Origin: JBBCJM01 sp037190175
GTDB lineage: Bacteria; Pseudomonadota; Alphaproteobacteria; Rhodobacterales; Rhodobacteraceae
Direction of reading: 5' to 3'
Assembly (NCBI GenBank): GCA_037190175.1
Contig: JBBCJM010000105.1
Coordinates: forward strand, 1-23,200
DNA: 23,200 bases
Shown in pieces: positions 1 through 7,346 of the stretch; position 1 is the stretch's first letter; the number at the start of each line of letters is the position of its first letter. Under the pieces are notes generated by a model. The model searched no databases and was not told where the DNA came from. It saw only the letters and a list, made by a program, of their open reading frames with translations. A program made the translations under genes and the position numbers.

Positions 1-639
1 CGGCCCGCCCAGGATCATCAGCGGCCGCCGGGCCGCCGCCAGCAGCGCCGCGGCCTCGGCCACCTGCGCGGCGGCGGCCTGCGGGCGCACGGGGGGCAGC
101 GCGCGCGCCGGGGCGGCCGCGGCCGGCCGGGTCAGCAGGTCCTCGGGCAGCACCACGACCGCGGGGCCGGGCCGGCCCGACTGCGCGATGGCGAAGGCGC
201 GCGACACCACCTCGCCCATCCGTTCGGGCGTGCCCACCTCCTCCACGTGCTTGGCGACCTCGGAGAAGAACTTGCGGAAATCGACCTCCTGGAACGCCTC
301 GCGCCCCAGCATGTCGCGGCCCACCTGCCCCACGAAGACCACCATCGGGGTGGAATCCTGCAAGGCGCAGTGCAGCCCGATCGAGGCATTGGTGCCGCCC
401 GGCCCGCGGGTCACCAGGCAGACGCCCGGCCGGCCGGTCAGCTTGCCAGTGGCCTCGGCCATGAAGGCCGCGCCGCCCTCCTGCCGGCAGGTGACCACCG
501 CGATGCCCGAGCCGACGAGGGCGTCGAGAAGGTCGAGATAGCTTTCACCCGGCACGCAGAACACCCGCTCGACGCCCTGGGCGACCAGCTTGTCCACGAT
601 GATGTCGGCGGCGCGTTTCATGTCGGCTGATCCAGTCAT
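1..639 (-). CDS. Acetolactate-synthase-like ThDP-binding enzyme, N-terminal 213 residues (runs off the left edge)
   Basis: The visible 213 residues form the N-terminal pyrimidine-binding domain of a thiamine-diphosphate enzyme of the IlvB/acetolactate synthase superfamily. The catalytic glutamate is E53 in the motif CRQEGGAAFMAEA, followed by the typical GKLTGRPGVCLVTRGPGGTN stretch (residues about 65-84) and QDSTPMVVFVGQ. The protein begins to enter the central domain (AAARRPLMILGGP) when the window ends, so the GDG cofactor motif and the exact activity cannot be read. The start at 639 is supported by a -10-like TATGAT six bases upstream and the absence of a Shine-Dalgarno sequence; ATG at 621 is the alternative. 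Upstream on the same strand lies the class V PLP enzyme gene, separated by 226 bp. The superfamily is clear; the substrate is not, and a sulfoacetaldehyde acetyltransferase looks unlikely from the N-terminal motifs. Confidence 0.9.
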   Translation of the reverse strand, partial: MTGSADMKRAADIIVDKLVAQGVERVFCVPGESYLDLLDALVGSGIAVVTCRQEGGAAFMAEATGKLTGRPGVCLVTRGPGGTNASIGLHCALQDSTPMVVFVGQVGRDMLGREAFQEVDFRKFFSEVAKHVEEVGTPERMGEVVSRAFAIAQSGRPGPAVVVLPEDLLTRPAAAAPARALPPVRPQAAAAQVAEAAALLAAARRPLMILGGP

Positions 640-645
640 GCGATC

Positions 646-676
646 ATCATACAAGCAGAAGCTGCGTTGCACGCAA
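646..676 (-). promoter_or_regulatory. Putative leaderless promoter of the ThDP enzyme gene, with a palindrome
   Basis: On the minus strand a -10-like TATGAT (651-646) lies six bases before the ATG at 639, which would put the transcript start at or next to the start codon. A TTGCGT at 676-671 could be the -35 element, but the 19-bp spacing is long. A perfect short palindrome TGCGT-TGC-ACGCA (663-675) overlaps this -35 region and could be an operator, for example for the nearby Lrp/AsnC regulator. The hexamers are visible; their function is inferred. Confidence 0.4.
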
Positions 677-685
677 TCGCGTTCT

Positions 686-773
686 GCCCGGGCGGGGGAA
701 TATTCCTGCCCGCCACCTTTCTGCGATGCGGCGGTTTTCCCGCCCGGGCGCGGAAGAGATCATCTTCCCGCCC
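686..773. repeat. Nested inverted repeats between the ThDP and PLP enzyme genes
   Basis: GCCCGGGCGGG (686-696) is repeated inverted at 739-749 with 42 bp between. Inside it, GGCGGG (691-696) can instead pair with CCCGCC (709-714) around the palindrome GGAATATTCC (697-706). A second hairpin, GGGCGcGGAAGA (746-757) against TCTTCCcGCCC (763-773), shares bases with the outer repeat, so the structures are mutually exclusive. No T tract follows on either strand. This may be a transcription end or attenuator downstream of the class V enzyme gene; I see no coding sequence in 640-865. Confidence 0.4.
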
Positions 774-865
774 TGGCAGGCGGTGGGCGGGGCCGGCCCG
801 CAGGGTCCGGGCCCGAATCGCCCGCCGGAAAGCGGCTGGGATCATCATGCTTTCGTCACCTCCCC

Positions 866-2359
866 TCACGTCGCCGGCGCGGCGGCCACGAACCTGAACT
901 GCGCCGTCGCAGCGTCGCATTCATAGCGCCCCCAGGGCGGCCATGGTGCGCGGGCCAGCCCGTCCACCGCTGCGATCAGCCGGTCGGCCTTGGCATCCGT
1001 CATCAGAACGCTCAGGTTCAGCCGGGTCCAGCCGGGCTTGGCGAACTCGTCGCCCGCCAGGATGCGGCGGCGCAGCCCCTCCGACTCCGCCGGGCCCAGC
1101 CCCAGCAGCCGGTGGGCATAGGGGCCGGCGCAGGCGCAGCCGCCGCGGGCCTGCACCCCGTGCAGGTCCGACAGCATCCGGGTGAAGAGCTGCTGGTGCA
1201 CGAAACCGCCGCCGCGCGGATCGCGCACCCGGAACGAGAAGACCGGCAGCGCCGGCGCCCCGGGAAGGCCCAGCAGCTCGATGTTCGGGTTGCGCTCCCA
1301 CACCCCGCGGGCGCGGCGGCGCAGGGCTTCCAGCCGGGCCTCCATCCGGGCCGGGCCGATCGCCTCCTTGACCAGGAAGACCAGCGCCGCGCGGATGTCG
1401 CCGGTGACGTTCGGCGTGCCCGCCTCCTCGCGCACCGCCACATCCGCGGAATAGTCGTGCGCCCCGGGCGTGACGAAGCGCACGGTGCCGCCGCCGGGGG
1501 TGACAGGGCGGTCGCGTCGCACCGCCGCCCGGCGCAGGATCAGGAGCCCCGAGGCGCCCGGCCCGCCGACGAACTTGTGCGGCGAGACCACCACCGCGTC
1601 CTTCTGCGCCGGGGTGCCCGCGCGCATGTCGATGGGCAGGTACGGCCCGGCGCCGGCATAGTCCCAGACCACCCGGGCGCCGTGGCGGTTCAGCAGCGCG
1701 CTGACCGCATCGGCGTCGGTCAGGATCCCGGTGACGTTCGAGGCGGCTGAGAAGGCCCCCACCACCATCCGCCCGGCGGCGGCGCGCAACCTGTCTTCCA
1801 GCGCGCCCAGGTCCGGCCCGCCGCCGGGGCCCTCCGGGATCTCGGCCACCTCGGCGCCGCTCTCGCGCCAGGGCAGGATGTTGGAGTGATGCTCGTAGGG
1901 GCCGATCAGCACCAGCGGCCGCTGCCCGGCCCGCACCGCGGCCTCCACGCCCAGAAGCCCCACCAGCCGGTTGATCCCCGCGGTCGCACCGGCGCCGGCG
2001 AAGATCACCGCATGGTCCCTTCCCGCGCCGCACAGCCGCGCGATCTGCGCCCGGGCGGCCCGGCGCATCCGGGTCATGTAGGCGCCGCAATAGGATGCCT
2101 CGGTATGGCTGTTGGCGTACCAGGGCAGGACCTCGGCCATCACGAAGTCCTCGACCTGCCGCAGCGCACGGCCCGAGGCGGTGTAGTCCGCATAGAGCAT
2201 CGGCCGGGGGCCGAAGGGGCCGGGCACCCGCGCATCCTCGCCGATCAGCCCCTCGCGCAGCGCGCCGACCGGATCGGCCGTGGCCAGCGACTGCGCGAAA
2301 CGGGCCAGCGCGGCCTCGGGCGTGCCCGGTTCGTGCAGCAGGGTCTCGAAGGCGGTCAT
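866..2359 (-). CDS. Class V aminotransferase / cysteine-desulfurase-like PLP enzyme
   Basis: A 497-residue fold-type I PLP enzyme of the class V (NifS/SufS-like) family. The Schiff-base lysine is K262 in VVSPHKFVGGPG; H156-H157 (PYEHHSNILPW) provide the residue that stacks on the cofactor, and D233 (VVWDYAGAGPY) would bind the pyridine nitrogen. A C-terminal RGGCACAGPYAHRLL segment carries C408 and C410, where class V desulfurases have their catalytic cysteine loop. It is longer than SufS/IscS (about 400 residues) and has an extra N-terminal region, as in a group of uncharacterised proteobacterial class V enzymes. It is divergently transcribed from an Lrp/AsnC regulator across 108 bp, which may control it. 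No sulfur-acceptor gene is adjacent. The family is certain; the substrate (cysteine or another amino compound) is not. Confidence 0.9.
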   Translation of the reverse strand: MTAFETLLHEPGTPEAALARFAQSLATADPVGALREGLIGEDARVPGPFGPRPMLYADYTASGRALRQVEDFVMAEVLPWYANSHTEASYCGAYMTRMRRAARAQIARLCGAGRDHAVIFAGAGATAGINRLVGLLGVEAAVRAGQRPLVLIGPYEHHSNILPWRESGAEVAEIPEGPGGGPDLGALEDRLRAAAGRMVVGAFSAASNVTGILTDADAVSALLNRHGARVVWDYAGAGPYLPIDMRAGTPAQKDAVVVSPHKFVGGPGASGLLILRRAAVRRDRPVTPGGGTVRFVTPGAHDYSADVAVREEAGTPNVTGDIRAALVFLVKEAIGPARMEARLEALRRRARGVWERNPNIELLGLPGAPALPVFSFRVRDPRGGGFVHQQLFTRMLSDLHGVQARGGCACAGPYAHRLLGLGPAESEGLRRRILAGDEFAKPGWTRLNLSVLMTDAKADRLIAAVDGLARAPWPPWGRYECDAATAQFRFVAAAPAT

Positions 2360-2431
2360 GGCGCGGCCCGGCAGGGAACTGTCGGGCAGAGATTACACGA
2401 GGGCGGGCCAAAGATTTCACCCATTCCATGA

Positions 2432-2461
2432 TTGAAACCGACAGAGTTGTGGTCGTATGAT
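2432..2461 (+). promoter_or_regulatory. Putative leaderless promoter of the Lrp/AsnC regulator
   Basis: TTGAAA (2432-2437), 18 bp, TATGAT (2456-2461), then six bases to the ATG at 2468. This is a good sigma-70-type match, and its predicted transcript would start at the start codon. No Shine-Dalgarno sequence precedes 2468, which agrees with a leaderless message. The -10 to ATG arrangement is the same as in front of the ThDP enzyme gene at 639. Confidence 0.5.
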
Positions 2462-2467
2462 CGGCAT

Positions 2468-2929
2468 ATGAGCCATTCTCTCGATCATATCGACCGCGCC
2501 CTGCTGCGCGCGCTCCAGCAGGACGCCAGCCTTTCGCAGCGCGAACTGGCCGAGCGGGTGGGGCTGTCGCAGAACGCCTGCTGGCGGCGGCTGCACGCGC
2601 TGCGCGACAGCGGGGTCATCCGCGGCCAGGGGGTGCGGCTGGACGCGCAGAAGATCGACCTAGGGCTGACGGTGTTCATGATGATCCGCACCCGCCAGCA
2701 TTCGCGCGACTGGCTGGCGGCCTTCCGCCGGGTGGTGCTGGCGATCCCCGAGGTGATCGACTTCTACCGGATCGCGGGCGACTACGACTACATGCTGAAG
2801 GTCGTGGCCCGCGACATGAACGTGTTCGACCAGGTGTACCGGCGGCTGATCGAGCAGGTGGAGCTGGACACCGTGACCTCCTGCATCACCATGGAGGCGA
2901 TCGCCGACAACCGCCCCCTGCCGGTATAG
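2468..2929 (+). CDS. Lrp/AsnC family transcriptional regulator
   Basis: A 153-residue protein, the usual Lrp/AsnC length. The N-terminal winged helix-turn-helix covers residues about 5-55 (LDHIDRALLRALQQDASLSQ, then ELAERVGLSQNACWRRLHAL). The C-terminal RAM/effector domain contains the diagnostic IAGDYDYMLKVVARDM and a typical end. Such proteins usually sense amino acids and bind as octamers. The ATG at 2468 is chosen over an in-frame TTG at 2432 because it fits family start points and because the predicted -35 hexamer occupies 2432-2437. The gene is divergent from the class V PLP enzyme, so that gene and the ThDP enzyme behind it are the likely targets. It is not covered by the LysR-box promoters found further right. 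Confidence 0.92.
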   Translation: MSHSLDHIDRALLRALQQDASLSQRELAERVGLSQNACWRRLHALRDSGVIRGQGVRLDAQKIDLGLTVFMMIRTRQHSRDWLAAFRRVVLAIPEVIDFYRIAGDYDYMLKVVARDMNVFDQVYRRLIEQVELDTVTSCITMEAIADNRPLPV

Positions 2930-2955
2930 CCGGCCAGGGCGAAGAGCCGCGCCGG

Positions 2956-3020
2956 ATGAGTTTTCGTCATGCTCGAGCCCGCTAAAATCGGTTGTCCCGC
3001 CGAAGGCCGCCGGCCTAGAT
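2956..3020 (+). promoter_or_regulatory. LysR-box promoter P1, upstream of the enolase-superfamily gene
   Basis: The box ATGAGTTTTCGTCAT (2956-2970) is a near-perfect palindrome and fits the LysR rule T-N11-A. After exactly 17 bp comes TCGGTTG (2988-2994), giving -35 TTGTCC (2992-2997), a 17-bp spacer, -10 CTAGAT (3015-3020) and a start near 3027. The box centre then lies near -64. The same layout occurs in three other promoters of this window. It also implies that translation starts at 3079, since the ATG at 3019 overlaps the -10 element. Confidence 0.75.
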
Positions 3021-3078
3021 GAAGGCCGAACAGGCGCCCGGCGCGGCCATCGCCAGGGCAGGTGTGACGGGAAAACGC

Positions 3079-4227
3079 ATGAAAATCGCCAGGATAACGA
3101 CCAGCCTTCACCGGCACGAAATCGACCTGCCGGGGATCGGGGAATCCATCGAATCCCGCATGTTCGTCTTTGTCGAGATCGAGACGGAATGCGGCCAGAA
3201 GGGCTTTGGCGTGACGGGGCAGTTCCTGCCCTGGTCGGTCATTCCCTGCATCGAGGACCACATCTTTCCGCTGATCAAGGGGATGGATGCGCGCCACACC
3301 GAAGCCATACATTCCCTGGTCTGGAAGAAACTGAACATCCGCACCTACACCGGGGTGATCTCGAACGCGCTGTCGGCCATCGACATCGCCTGCTGGGATC
3401 TGAAGGGCAAGGCTGCGGGGCAATCGGTCGCCCAGCTTCTGGGGGGGCATTCGCGCGAGCAGCGCACCTATGCCACCTTCGGCTATCCCTTCTTCGACGA
3501 GCGGCAGATCGCGGAATACGCCAAGAAGTTCCTGGCCGACGGCCACACCATGCTGAAGATGGTGGTGGGCGGCGAGCCGAAGCGGACCTGGAAGGACGAC
3601 GTGCCGCGGGTGCAGGCGGCGCGCGACGCCGTGGGGCCCGGAGTCGACCTGATGATCGACGCCAACTGCTGGTTCAATCCGCATGACGCCTACCAGCTGG
3701 CCAAGGCGCTGGAGGACTGCAACCTCACCTGGTTCGAGGAACCCGTCCAGCAGAACGACGCCCGCGCGCTGGGCGACCTGCGGTCGCGGGTGCGGCTGCC
3801 CATCGCCGCGGGGCAGATGCTGGGCAACCGCTGGGCCTTCCGCGAATTCATCGAGCATCGGTCGGTCGACGTGATGCAGCCGAACGTGCTGTATAATGGC
3901 GGCTTCACCGAGGGCGCGAAGATCGGGCATCTGGCGCAGGCCTACAACCTGCCGCTGTCGAACGGCGGGGGCTGGCCCATCTTCAACATGCACCTGATGT
4001 GCGGGCTGATGAACGGCGGGCCGGTCGAGTTCCACTATGGCATGTGGATGACCGGCAAGCATTTCTTCGACGGCACCCCCGATCCGCAGAACGGGCGGAT
4101 GGTGCTGGGCGATGCCCCGGGGCTGGGGCTGACGCCGCGGTACGACGCGCTGGAGGAAGCGCGGGTGCGCACGGTCGAGGACAGCCGCTTCGTCAACCGC
4201 GACGCGCACGGATATCTGCAGCGGTAA
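3079..4227 (+). CDS. Enolase-superfamily enzyme, mandelate racemase/muconate-lactonizing subgroup
   Basis: A 382-residue protein with the two-domain enolase-superfamily layout: an N-terminal capping domain (1-130) and a (beta/alpha)7-beta barrel. Mandelate-racemase-group landmarks are K160 (HTMLKMVVGG, where the catalytic KxK lies), metal ligands D194 (LMIDANCWF) and E220 (LTWFEEPVQ), and H305 (IFNMHLM) near the position of the catalytic His of the group. The third ligand, usually Glu in a GGE/GAE motif, is Q246 here (IAAGQMLG). Likely reactions are sugar-acid dehydration, racemisation or lactone cycloisomerisation by abstraction of a proton alpha to a carboxylate. An in-frame ATG at 3019 would add 20 residues, but it overlaps the predicted -10 element, and the MKIARI start matches the family. 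A strong stem-loop follows the gene. The specific substrate is unknown. Confidence 0.9.
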   Translation: MKIARITTSLHRHEIDLPGIGESIESRMFVFVEIETECGQKGFGVTGQFLPWSVIPCIEDHIFPLIKGMDARHTEAIHSLVWKKLNIRTYTGVISNALSAIDIACWDLKGKAAGQSVAQLLGGHSREQRTYATFGYPFFDERQIAEYAKKFLADGHTMLKMVVGGEPKRTWKDDVPRVQAARDAVGPGVDLMIDANCWFNPHDAYQLAKALEDCNLTWFEEPVQQNDARALGDLRSRVRLPIAAGQMLGNRWAFREFIEHRSVDVMQPNVLYNGGFTEGAKIGHLAQAYNLPLSNGGGWPIFNMHLMCGLMNGGPVEFHYGMWMTGKHFFDGTPDPQNGRMVLGDAPGLGLTPRYDALEEARVRTVEDSRFVNRDAHGYLQR

Positions 4228-4248
4228 CGGCGCGAGGCATCCCTGCGG

Positions 4249-4288
4249 GGAACGGGCCGGTCAGCCATGGCGCTGACCGGCCCGTTCC
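4249..4288 (+). terminator. Strong stem-loop after the enolase-superfamily gene
   Basis: A perfect 17-bp stem (4249-4265 paired with 4272-4288) with a six-base loop lies 21 bp after the stop codon. No clear T tract follows, so it may be a rho-independent terminator of weak type or an RNA-protecting end. It separates the gene from the next LysR-box promoter. Confidence 0.7.
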
Positions 4289-4328
4289 GCTTGCCTGCGG
4301 CCGACCTGCCGGGCGGCGGCCCGAAAGG

Positions 4329-4394
4329 CTCAGCAAAACTCATGCCGTCAGCCCAAATTGTCGGTTGAGCACGTTCCTTGGCGACACCTAGTCT
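4329..4394 (+). promoter_or_regulatory. LysR-box promoter P2, upstream of the solute-binding protein gene
   Basis: The box CTCAGCAAAACTCAT (4329-4343) obeys T-N11-A and has the conserved right half CTCAT. After exactly 17 bp comes TCGGTTG (4361-4367), giving -35 TTGAGC (4365-4370) and, 17-18 bp on, -10 CTAGTC or TAGTCT (4388-4394). The predicted start is near 4401, leaving a leader of about 63 bases before the ATG at 4464. The geometry is identical to P1. Confidence 0.7.
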
Positions 4395-4463
4395 CTAGGC
4401 AGTCCGGGGCGGGATCGCGGAGCATAGCGCGACCCGGAACCAGGATAGATGGAGGAGGCATCT

Positions 4464-4478
4464 ATGAGTTTTCGTCAC
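4464..4478. promoter_or_regulatory. Second LysR-type box, on the start codon of the solute-binding protein gene
   Basis: ATGAGTTTTCGTCAC, which begins with the start codon itself, matches 14 of 15 bases of the P1 box, including the whole T-N11-A core. It lies about +64 from the predicted P2 start, symmetrical to the upstream box at about -64. It may allow looping or block elongation when the inducer is absent. It also encodes MSFRH, so a coding coincidence is possible. Confidence 0.4.
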
Positions 4479-5996
4479 AGAATGAGGGGGATCATGCTGT
4501 CGGGTGCGGCAGTCCTGGCCCTGACGTCAGCGCCTCTCTTCGCCGGGCCCGACGACAATTCCCTTGTCATCGCCATGCCCGACGCGCTCGAGGCGATCGA
4601 CTTCTATGTGCACCAGCAATCGGCGATCCGCGTCCTGCAGCCGCTGGTCGAGGAATCGCTGTTCAACGTCGACCCCCAGACGAACGAGATCCTGCCCGCG
4701 CTGGCCGCCGGCTATACCCAGGTCGACCCGCTGACCATCGACGTCACGCTGCGCGAAGGCGTCACCTTCCATGACGGATCGCCCCTGACGGCCGATGACG
4801 TGGTCTATTCCTTCGACGCCGGGATGCGGCCGGAAATGTCGGCGACCACGCTGCAGCAGCGCGTGGGCCCGTGGCTGGCCAGCGTCGAGAAGACCGGGGA
4901 CATGAGCGTGCGGCTGCATCTCAAGGTGCCCTATGCCTTCGCGCTGCTCGATGTCGCGAACCACTGGGTGATCCGCAAGGTAGGCACCCTGCCCGAGGAC
5001 GGCACCCCGCAGACCGACATCATCGGGCTCGGCCCCTATCGCATCGTGTCGTGGGACGGGCAGGATACCGTGCTGGAGCCCTATGAGGGCTACTACGCGG
5101 ACAGCCCCAAGGGCCCGGCCACCTTCGACCGGATCCGCATCCGCACCATTCCCGACTGGGGCACGGTCCAGGCCGAGCTTTTCTCGGGCGGGATCGACCT
5201 CGCGCTGCGGGTGCCGGCCGATGTCGCGCAGAACCTGGCCACCATGCCGCAGCTCAGCCACACGCCGGCAAGCACGCAGGGCGTCTATTTCGTCGGCTTC
5301 AATCCGGCCGAGGAGATCGACGGCACGCCCAACCCGCTGTCCAGCCAGCAGGTCCGGCAGGGGATCAACCATGCGATCAACAAGGACCTGTTGATCGAGA
5401 CCCTGTACGCCGGCGCGCCGGAGCGGCTGGATACCCCGTGCAGCCCGACCCAGCTGGGCTGCCCGACCGATGTCACCGTCTATGAATACGACCCCGACCG
5501 CGCGCGGGCGCTTTTCGCCGAGGCCGGCTATCCAGACGGCTTCCCCCTGGATGTCTGGGCGGGCCGCGAGCGCGAGCTGGTCGAGGCGGTCTCGGCCGAT
5601 CTGATGAACGTCGGCATCGCCGTGAACCTGCGCTACTCCAACATGGCCACCGTCGAGGCGGCCCGGAACGAGGCGCGGATTCCGGTGCTGGTCAACACCT
5701 GGGGCAATACGCTGAACGCCGATACCTGGGCGACGCTGATCAACTATTTCGGTGCCAAATCGGACCGCTCGATGGTCAAGAACGACCCCGTTCTCGAGGA
5801 CCTGATCCACGCCATCCCGGAGACCACTTCGTTCGAGGAGCGCGAGGCCGCGTCCTTTGCGGCGATGAACCACATCATCGAGCAGGCCTATTGGGTGCCC
5901 CTGATGACCATGACGGTCAACTATGTCACCGACGCCCGGCTGAACTTCGATCCGGCGGGCGACCAGCTGATGCTGAACCGCGCAAGCTGGCAATAG
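4464..5996 (+). CDS. ABC transporter solute-binding protein, family 5 (DppA/OppA type)
   Basis: A 510-residue periplasmic binding protein. Residues 1-27 form a Sec signal peptide: a positive start (MSFRHRMRG), a hydrophobic core (GAAVLALTSA) and a cut after PLFA. The mature part shows the SBP_bac_5 order: EESLFNVDPQTNEILPALAA, the signature region VTFHDGSPLTADDVVYSFDA and later YDPDRARALFAEAGYPDGF. The start at 4464 has an ideal Shine-Dalgarno AGGAGG five bases upstream; the earlier ATG at 4449 lies before it and is rejected. The family binds di- and oligopeptides, opines, nickel and also oligosaccharides or glycosides, so the ligand is open. The matching permeases and ATPase are in the minus-strand operon at 9545-13169, linked to this gene by the same promoter box. 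Confidence 0.93.
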   Translation: MSFRHRMRGIMLSGAAVLALTSAPLFAGPDDNSLVIAMPDALEAIDFYVHQQSAIRVLQPLVEESLFNVDPQTNEILPALAAGYTQVDPLTIDVTLREGVTFHDGSPLTADDVVYSFDAGMRPEMSATTLQQRVGPWLASVEKTGDMSVRLHLKVPYAFALLDVANHWVIRKVGTLPEDGTPQTDIIGLGPYRIVSWDGQDTVLEPYEGYYADSPKGPATFDRIRIRTIPDWGTVQAELFSGGIDLALRVPADVAQNLATMPQLSHTPASTQGVYFVGFNPAEEIDGTPNPLSSQQVRQGINHAINKDLLIETLYAGAPERLDTPCSPTQLGCPTDVTVYEYDPDRARALFAEAGYPDGFPLDVWAGRERELVEAVSADLMNVGIAVNLRYSNMATVEAARNEARIPVLVNTWGNTLNADTWATLINYFGAKSDRSMVKNDPVLEDLIHAIPETTSFEEREAASFAAMNHIIEQAYWVPLMTMTVNYVTDARLNFDPAGDQLMLNRASWQ

Positions 5997-6013
5997 AACC
6001 TTCCACGCCGATC

Positions 6014-6040
6014 CGCGACCCCGCCTCCGGCGGGGTCGCG
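6014..6040 (+). terminator. Stem-loop between the solute-binding protein and MFS genes
   Basis: A perfect 12-bp GC-rich stem (6014-6025 with 6029-6040) and a three-base loop lie 17 bp after the stop of the solute-binding protein gene. No T tract follows. It probably limits readthrough into the MFS gene or stabilises the upstream message, which is common for binding-protein transcripts. Confidence 0.65.
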
Positions 6041-6092
6041 TCCGCATCCGCCCCGCCGCGATCCGGCGCCGGGCCCATGCCCCGGGATCCCC

Positions 6093-7340
6093 GTGAACGA
6101 CGCGCCAGAGCCCTCCGAGCCATCGGGCCGGATCCGCAGCCTGCTGGGCATCGCCGACTTCCGCCTGCTGCTGGCCACGCGCGCGCTCAACATGGTCGGG
6201 TCGCAGATGTTCGTCCTGGTCGCCGGCTGGCAGGTCTACGACATCTCGCGCGATCCCATGGCGCTGGGCGTGATCGGGCTGCTGCTGTTCGTGCCGTCCT
6301 TCGTGCTGTTTCCCGCGGCGGGGCTGGCCGCCGACCGGCTGGACCGCCGGCACGTGATCTTCCTGTCCTGCCTGGCCGAAGCCGCGGCCTGCGCGGTGCT
6401 GCTGTGGCAGTCCCTGCGGCCCGACCCCGGGGTCGGGCCGATCTATGCGATGGTGCTGCTCTATGCGACCAGCCGCACCTTCTTCAACCCGGCGGCCCGG
6501 GCGCTGCTGCCGTCGCTGGTGCCGATGGCGCTGTTTCCCAATGCGGTGGCGGCCATATCGACCTTCACCAAGCTGTCCACCCTGGCCGGCCCGATCCTGG
6601 GCGGGGTCATCCTGGCCGCGTTCGGCGCCTGGGTGCATGGGGTTTCCGCGCTGATCTACCTGCTGGCCGGCCTCGCGGCGGTCGCGATCCGCGCGCGGGG
6701 GCGCAAGGCCGCCCGCGCGCCCCTGAGCATGGCCGAGGTCTTCGGCGGGCTGAGCTACATCCGGGCCAGGCCGATCCTGCTGGGCGTCATCACGCTCGAT
6801 TTCATGGCCGTGCTCTGCGGCACGATCCTGGGGCTGTTGCCGATGTTCGCCCGCGACATCCTGCAGGTCGGACCCGAGGGGCTGGGCGTCCTGCGGGCGA
6901 TGCCGGCGGTCGGCGCCTTCGCCGTGGCCGCCACCATCGCGCAACTGCCGCCGATGCGGCCGGCGGGCCGCATCATGCTGGCGAGCCTCGCCTTCTACGG
7001 CCTGACCATCGTGGCGTTCGCCTTCAGCACCGATTTCCGGCTGTCGCTGGTCCTGCTGACCCTCTACGGGGCCAGCGACATGATCAGCAGCGTGATCCGG
7101 CAGACGCTGACGCAGGTGGCGACCCCCGTCGCCCTGCGCGGGCGCGTCGGCGCCATCGAGAGCCTGTCGGCCAACGGGTCGGAGGGGCTGGGCAACTTCC
7201 GCGCCGGGCTCAGCGCGGCCTGGCTCGGCCCGGTGGCGGCGGTGGCGCTGGGCGGGCTGGCCGCGGTGGGGGTCGCCGGGCTGTGGTGGTGGCTGTTCCG
7301 CGACCTGCGGCGGGTGGACCGGATGACCGGGGACCTGTGA
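6093..7340 (+). CDS. MFS transporter, EntS-like (MFS_3) family
   Basis: A 415-residue inner-membrane protein with about 12 hydrophobic segments, within the normal MFS range. The loop between segments 2 and 3 carries the MFS motif A (GLAADRLDRRHVIF). The overall style (FRLLLATRALNMVGSQMFVLVAGWQVYDIS) fits the enterobactin-exporter-like branch, whose members are mostly drug, siderophore or metabolite exporters. The start is a GTG at 6093 without a strong Shine-Dalgarno sequence. It follows the solute-binding protein gene by 96 bp across a stem-loop and is convergent with the GMC oxidoreductase gene (six bases between the genes). It could export a pathway intermediate or a toxic analogue; nothing in the sequence fixes its substrate. 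Confidence 0.88.
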   Translation: MNDAPEPSEPSGRIRSLLGIADFRLLLATRALNMVGSQMFVLVAGWQVYDISRDPMALGVIGLLLFVPSFVLFPAAGLAADRLDRRHVIFLSCLAEAAACAVLLWQSLRPDPGVGPIYAMVLLYATSRTFFNPAARALLPSLVPMALFPNAVAAISTFTKLSTLAGPILGGVILAAFGAWVHGVSALIYLLAGLAAVAIRARGRKAARAPLSMAEVFGGLSYIRARPILLGVITLDFMAVLCGTILGLLPMFARDILQVGPEGLGVLRAMPAVGAFAVAATIAQLPPMRPAGRIMLASLAFYGLTIVAFAFSTDFRLSLVLLTLYGASDMISSVIRQTLTQVATPVALRGRVGAIESLSANGSEGLGNFRAGLSAAWLGPVAAVALGGLAAVGVAGLWWWLFRDLRRVDRMTGDL

Positions 7341-7346
7341 GCCGGC

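Noticed and set aside
1..639. Sulfoacetaldehyde acetyltransferase (taurine pathway) identity for the left-edge ThDP enzyme
   Set aside because: The N-terminal motifs around the catalytic glutamate look like acetolactate-synthase-type enzymes, and no taurine genes are adjacent.
3019..3078. Upstream in-frame ATG adding 20 residues to the enolase-superfamily protein
   Set aside because: It overlaps the predicted -10 element of P1 (3015-3020) and would lie before the predicted transcript start near 3027; family members begin at the MKIARI position (3079).
2788..4209. Long open frame antisense to the enolase-superfamily gene
   Set aside because: The plus-strand frame has full family motifs; the antisense product is rich in His, Gln, Arg and Gly without any domain, the usual shadow of GC-rich codon use.
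4449..4463. Earlier ATG for the solute-binding protein gene
   Set aside because: The AGGAGG ribosome binding site lies after it and is ideally placed for 4464, and the signal peptide is normal only from 4464.
4527..6944. Long (805-codon) antisense frame across the solute-binding protein and MFS genes
   Set aside because: It crosses two real genes and a stem-loop, and its translation has shadow composition with no recognisable domain.
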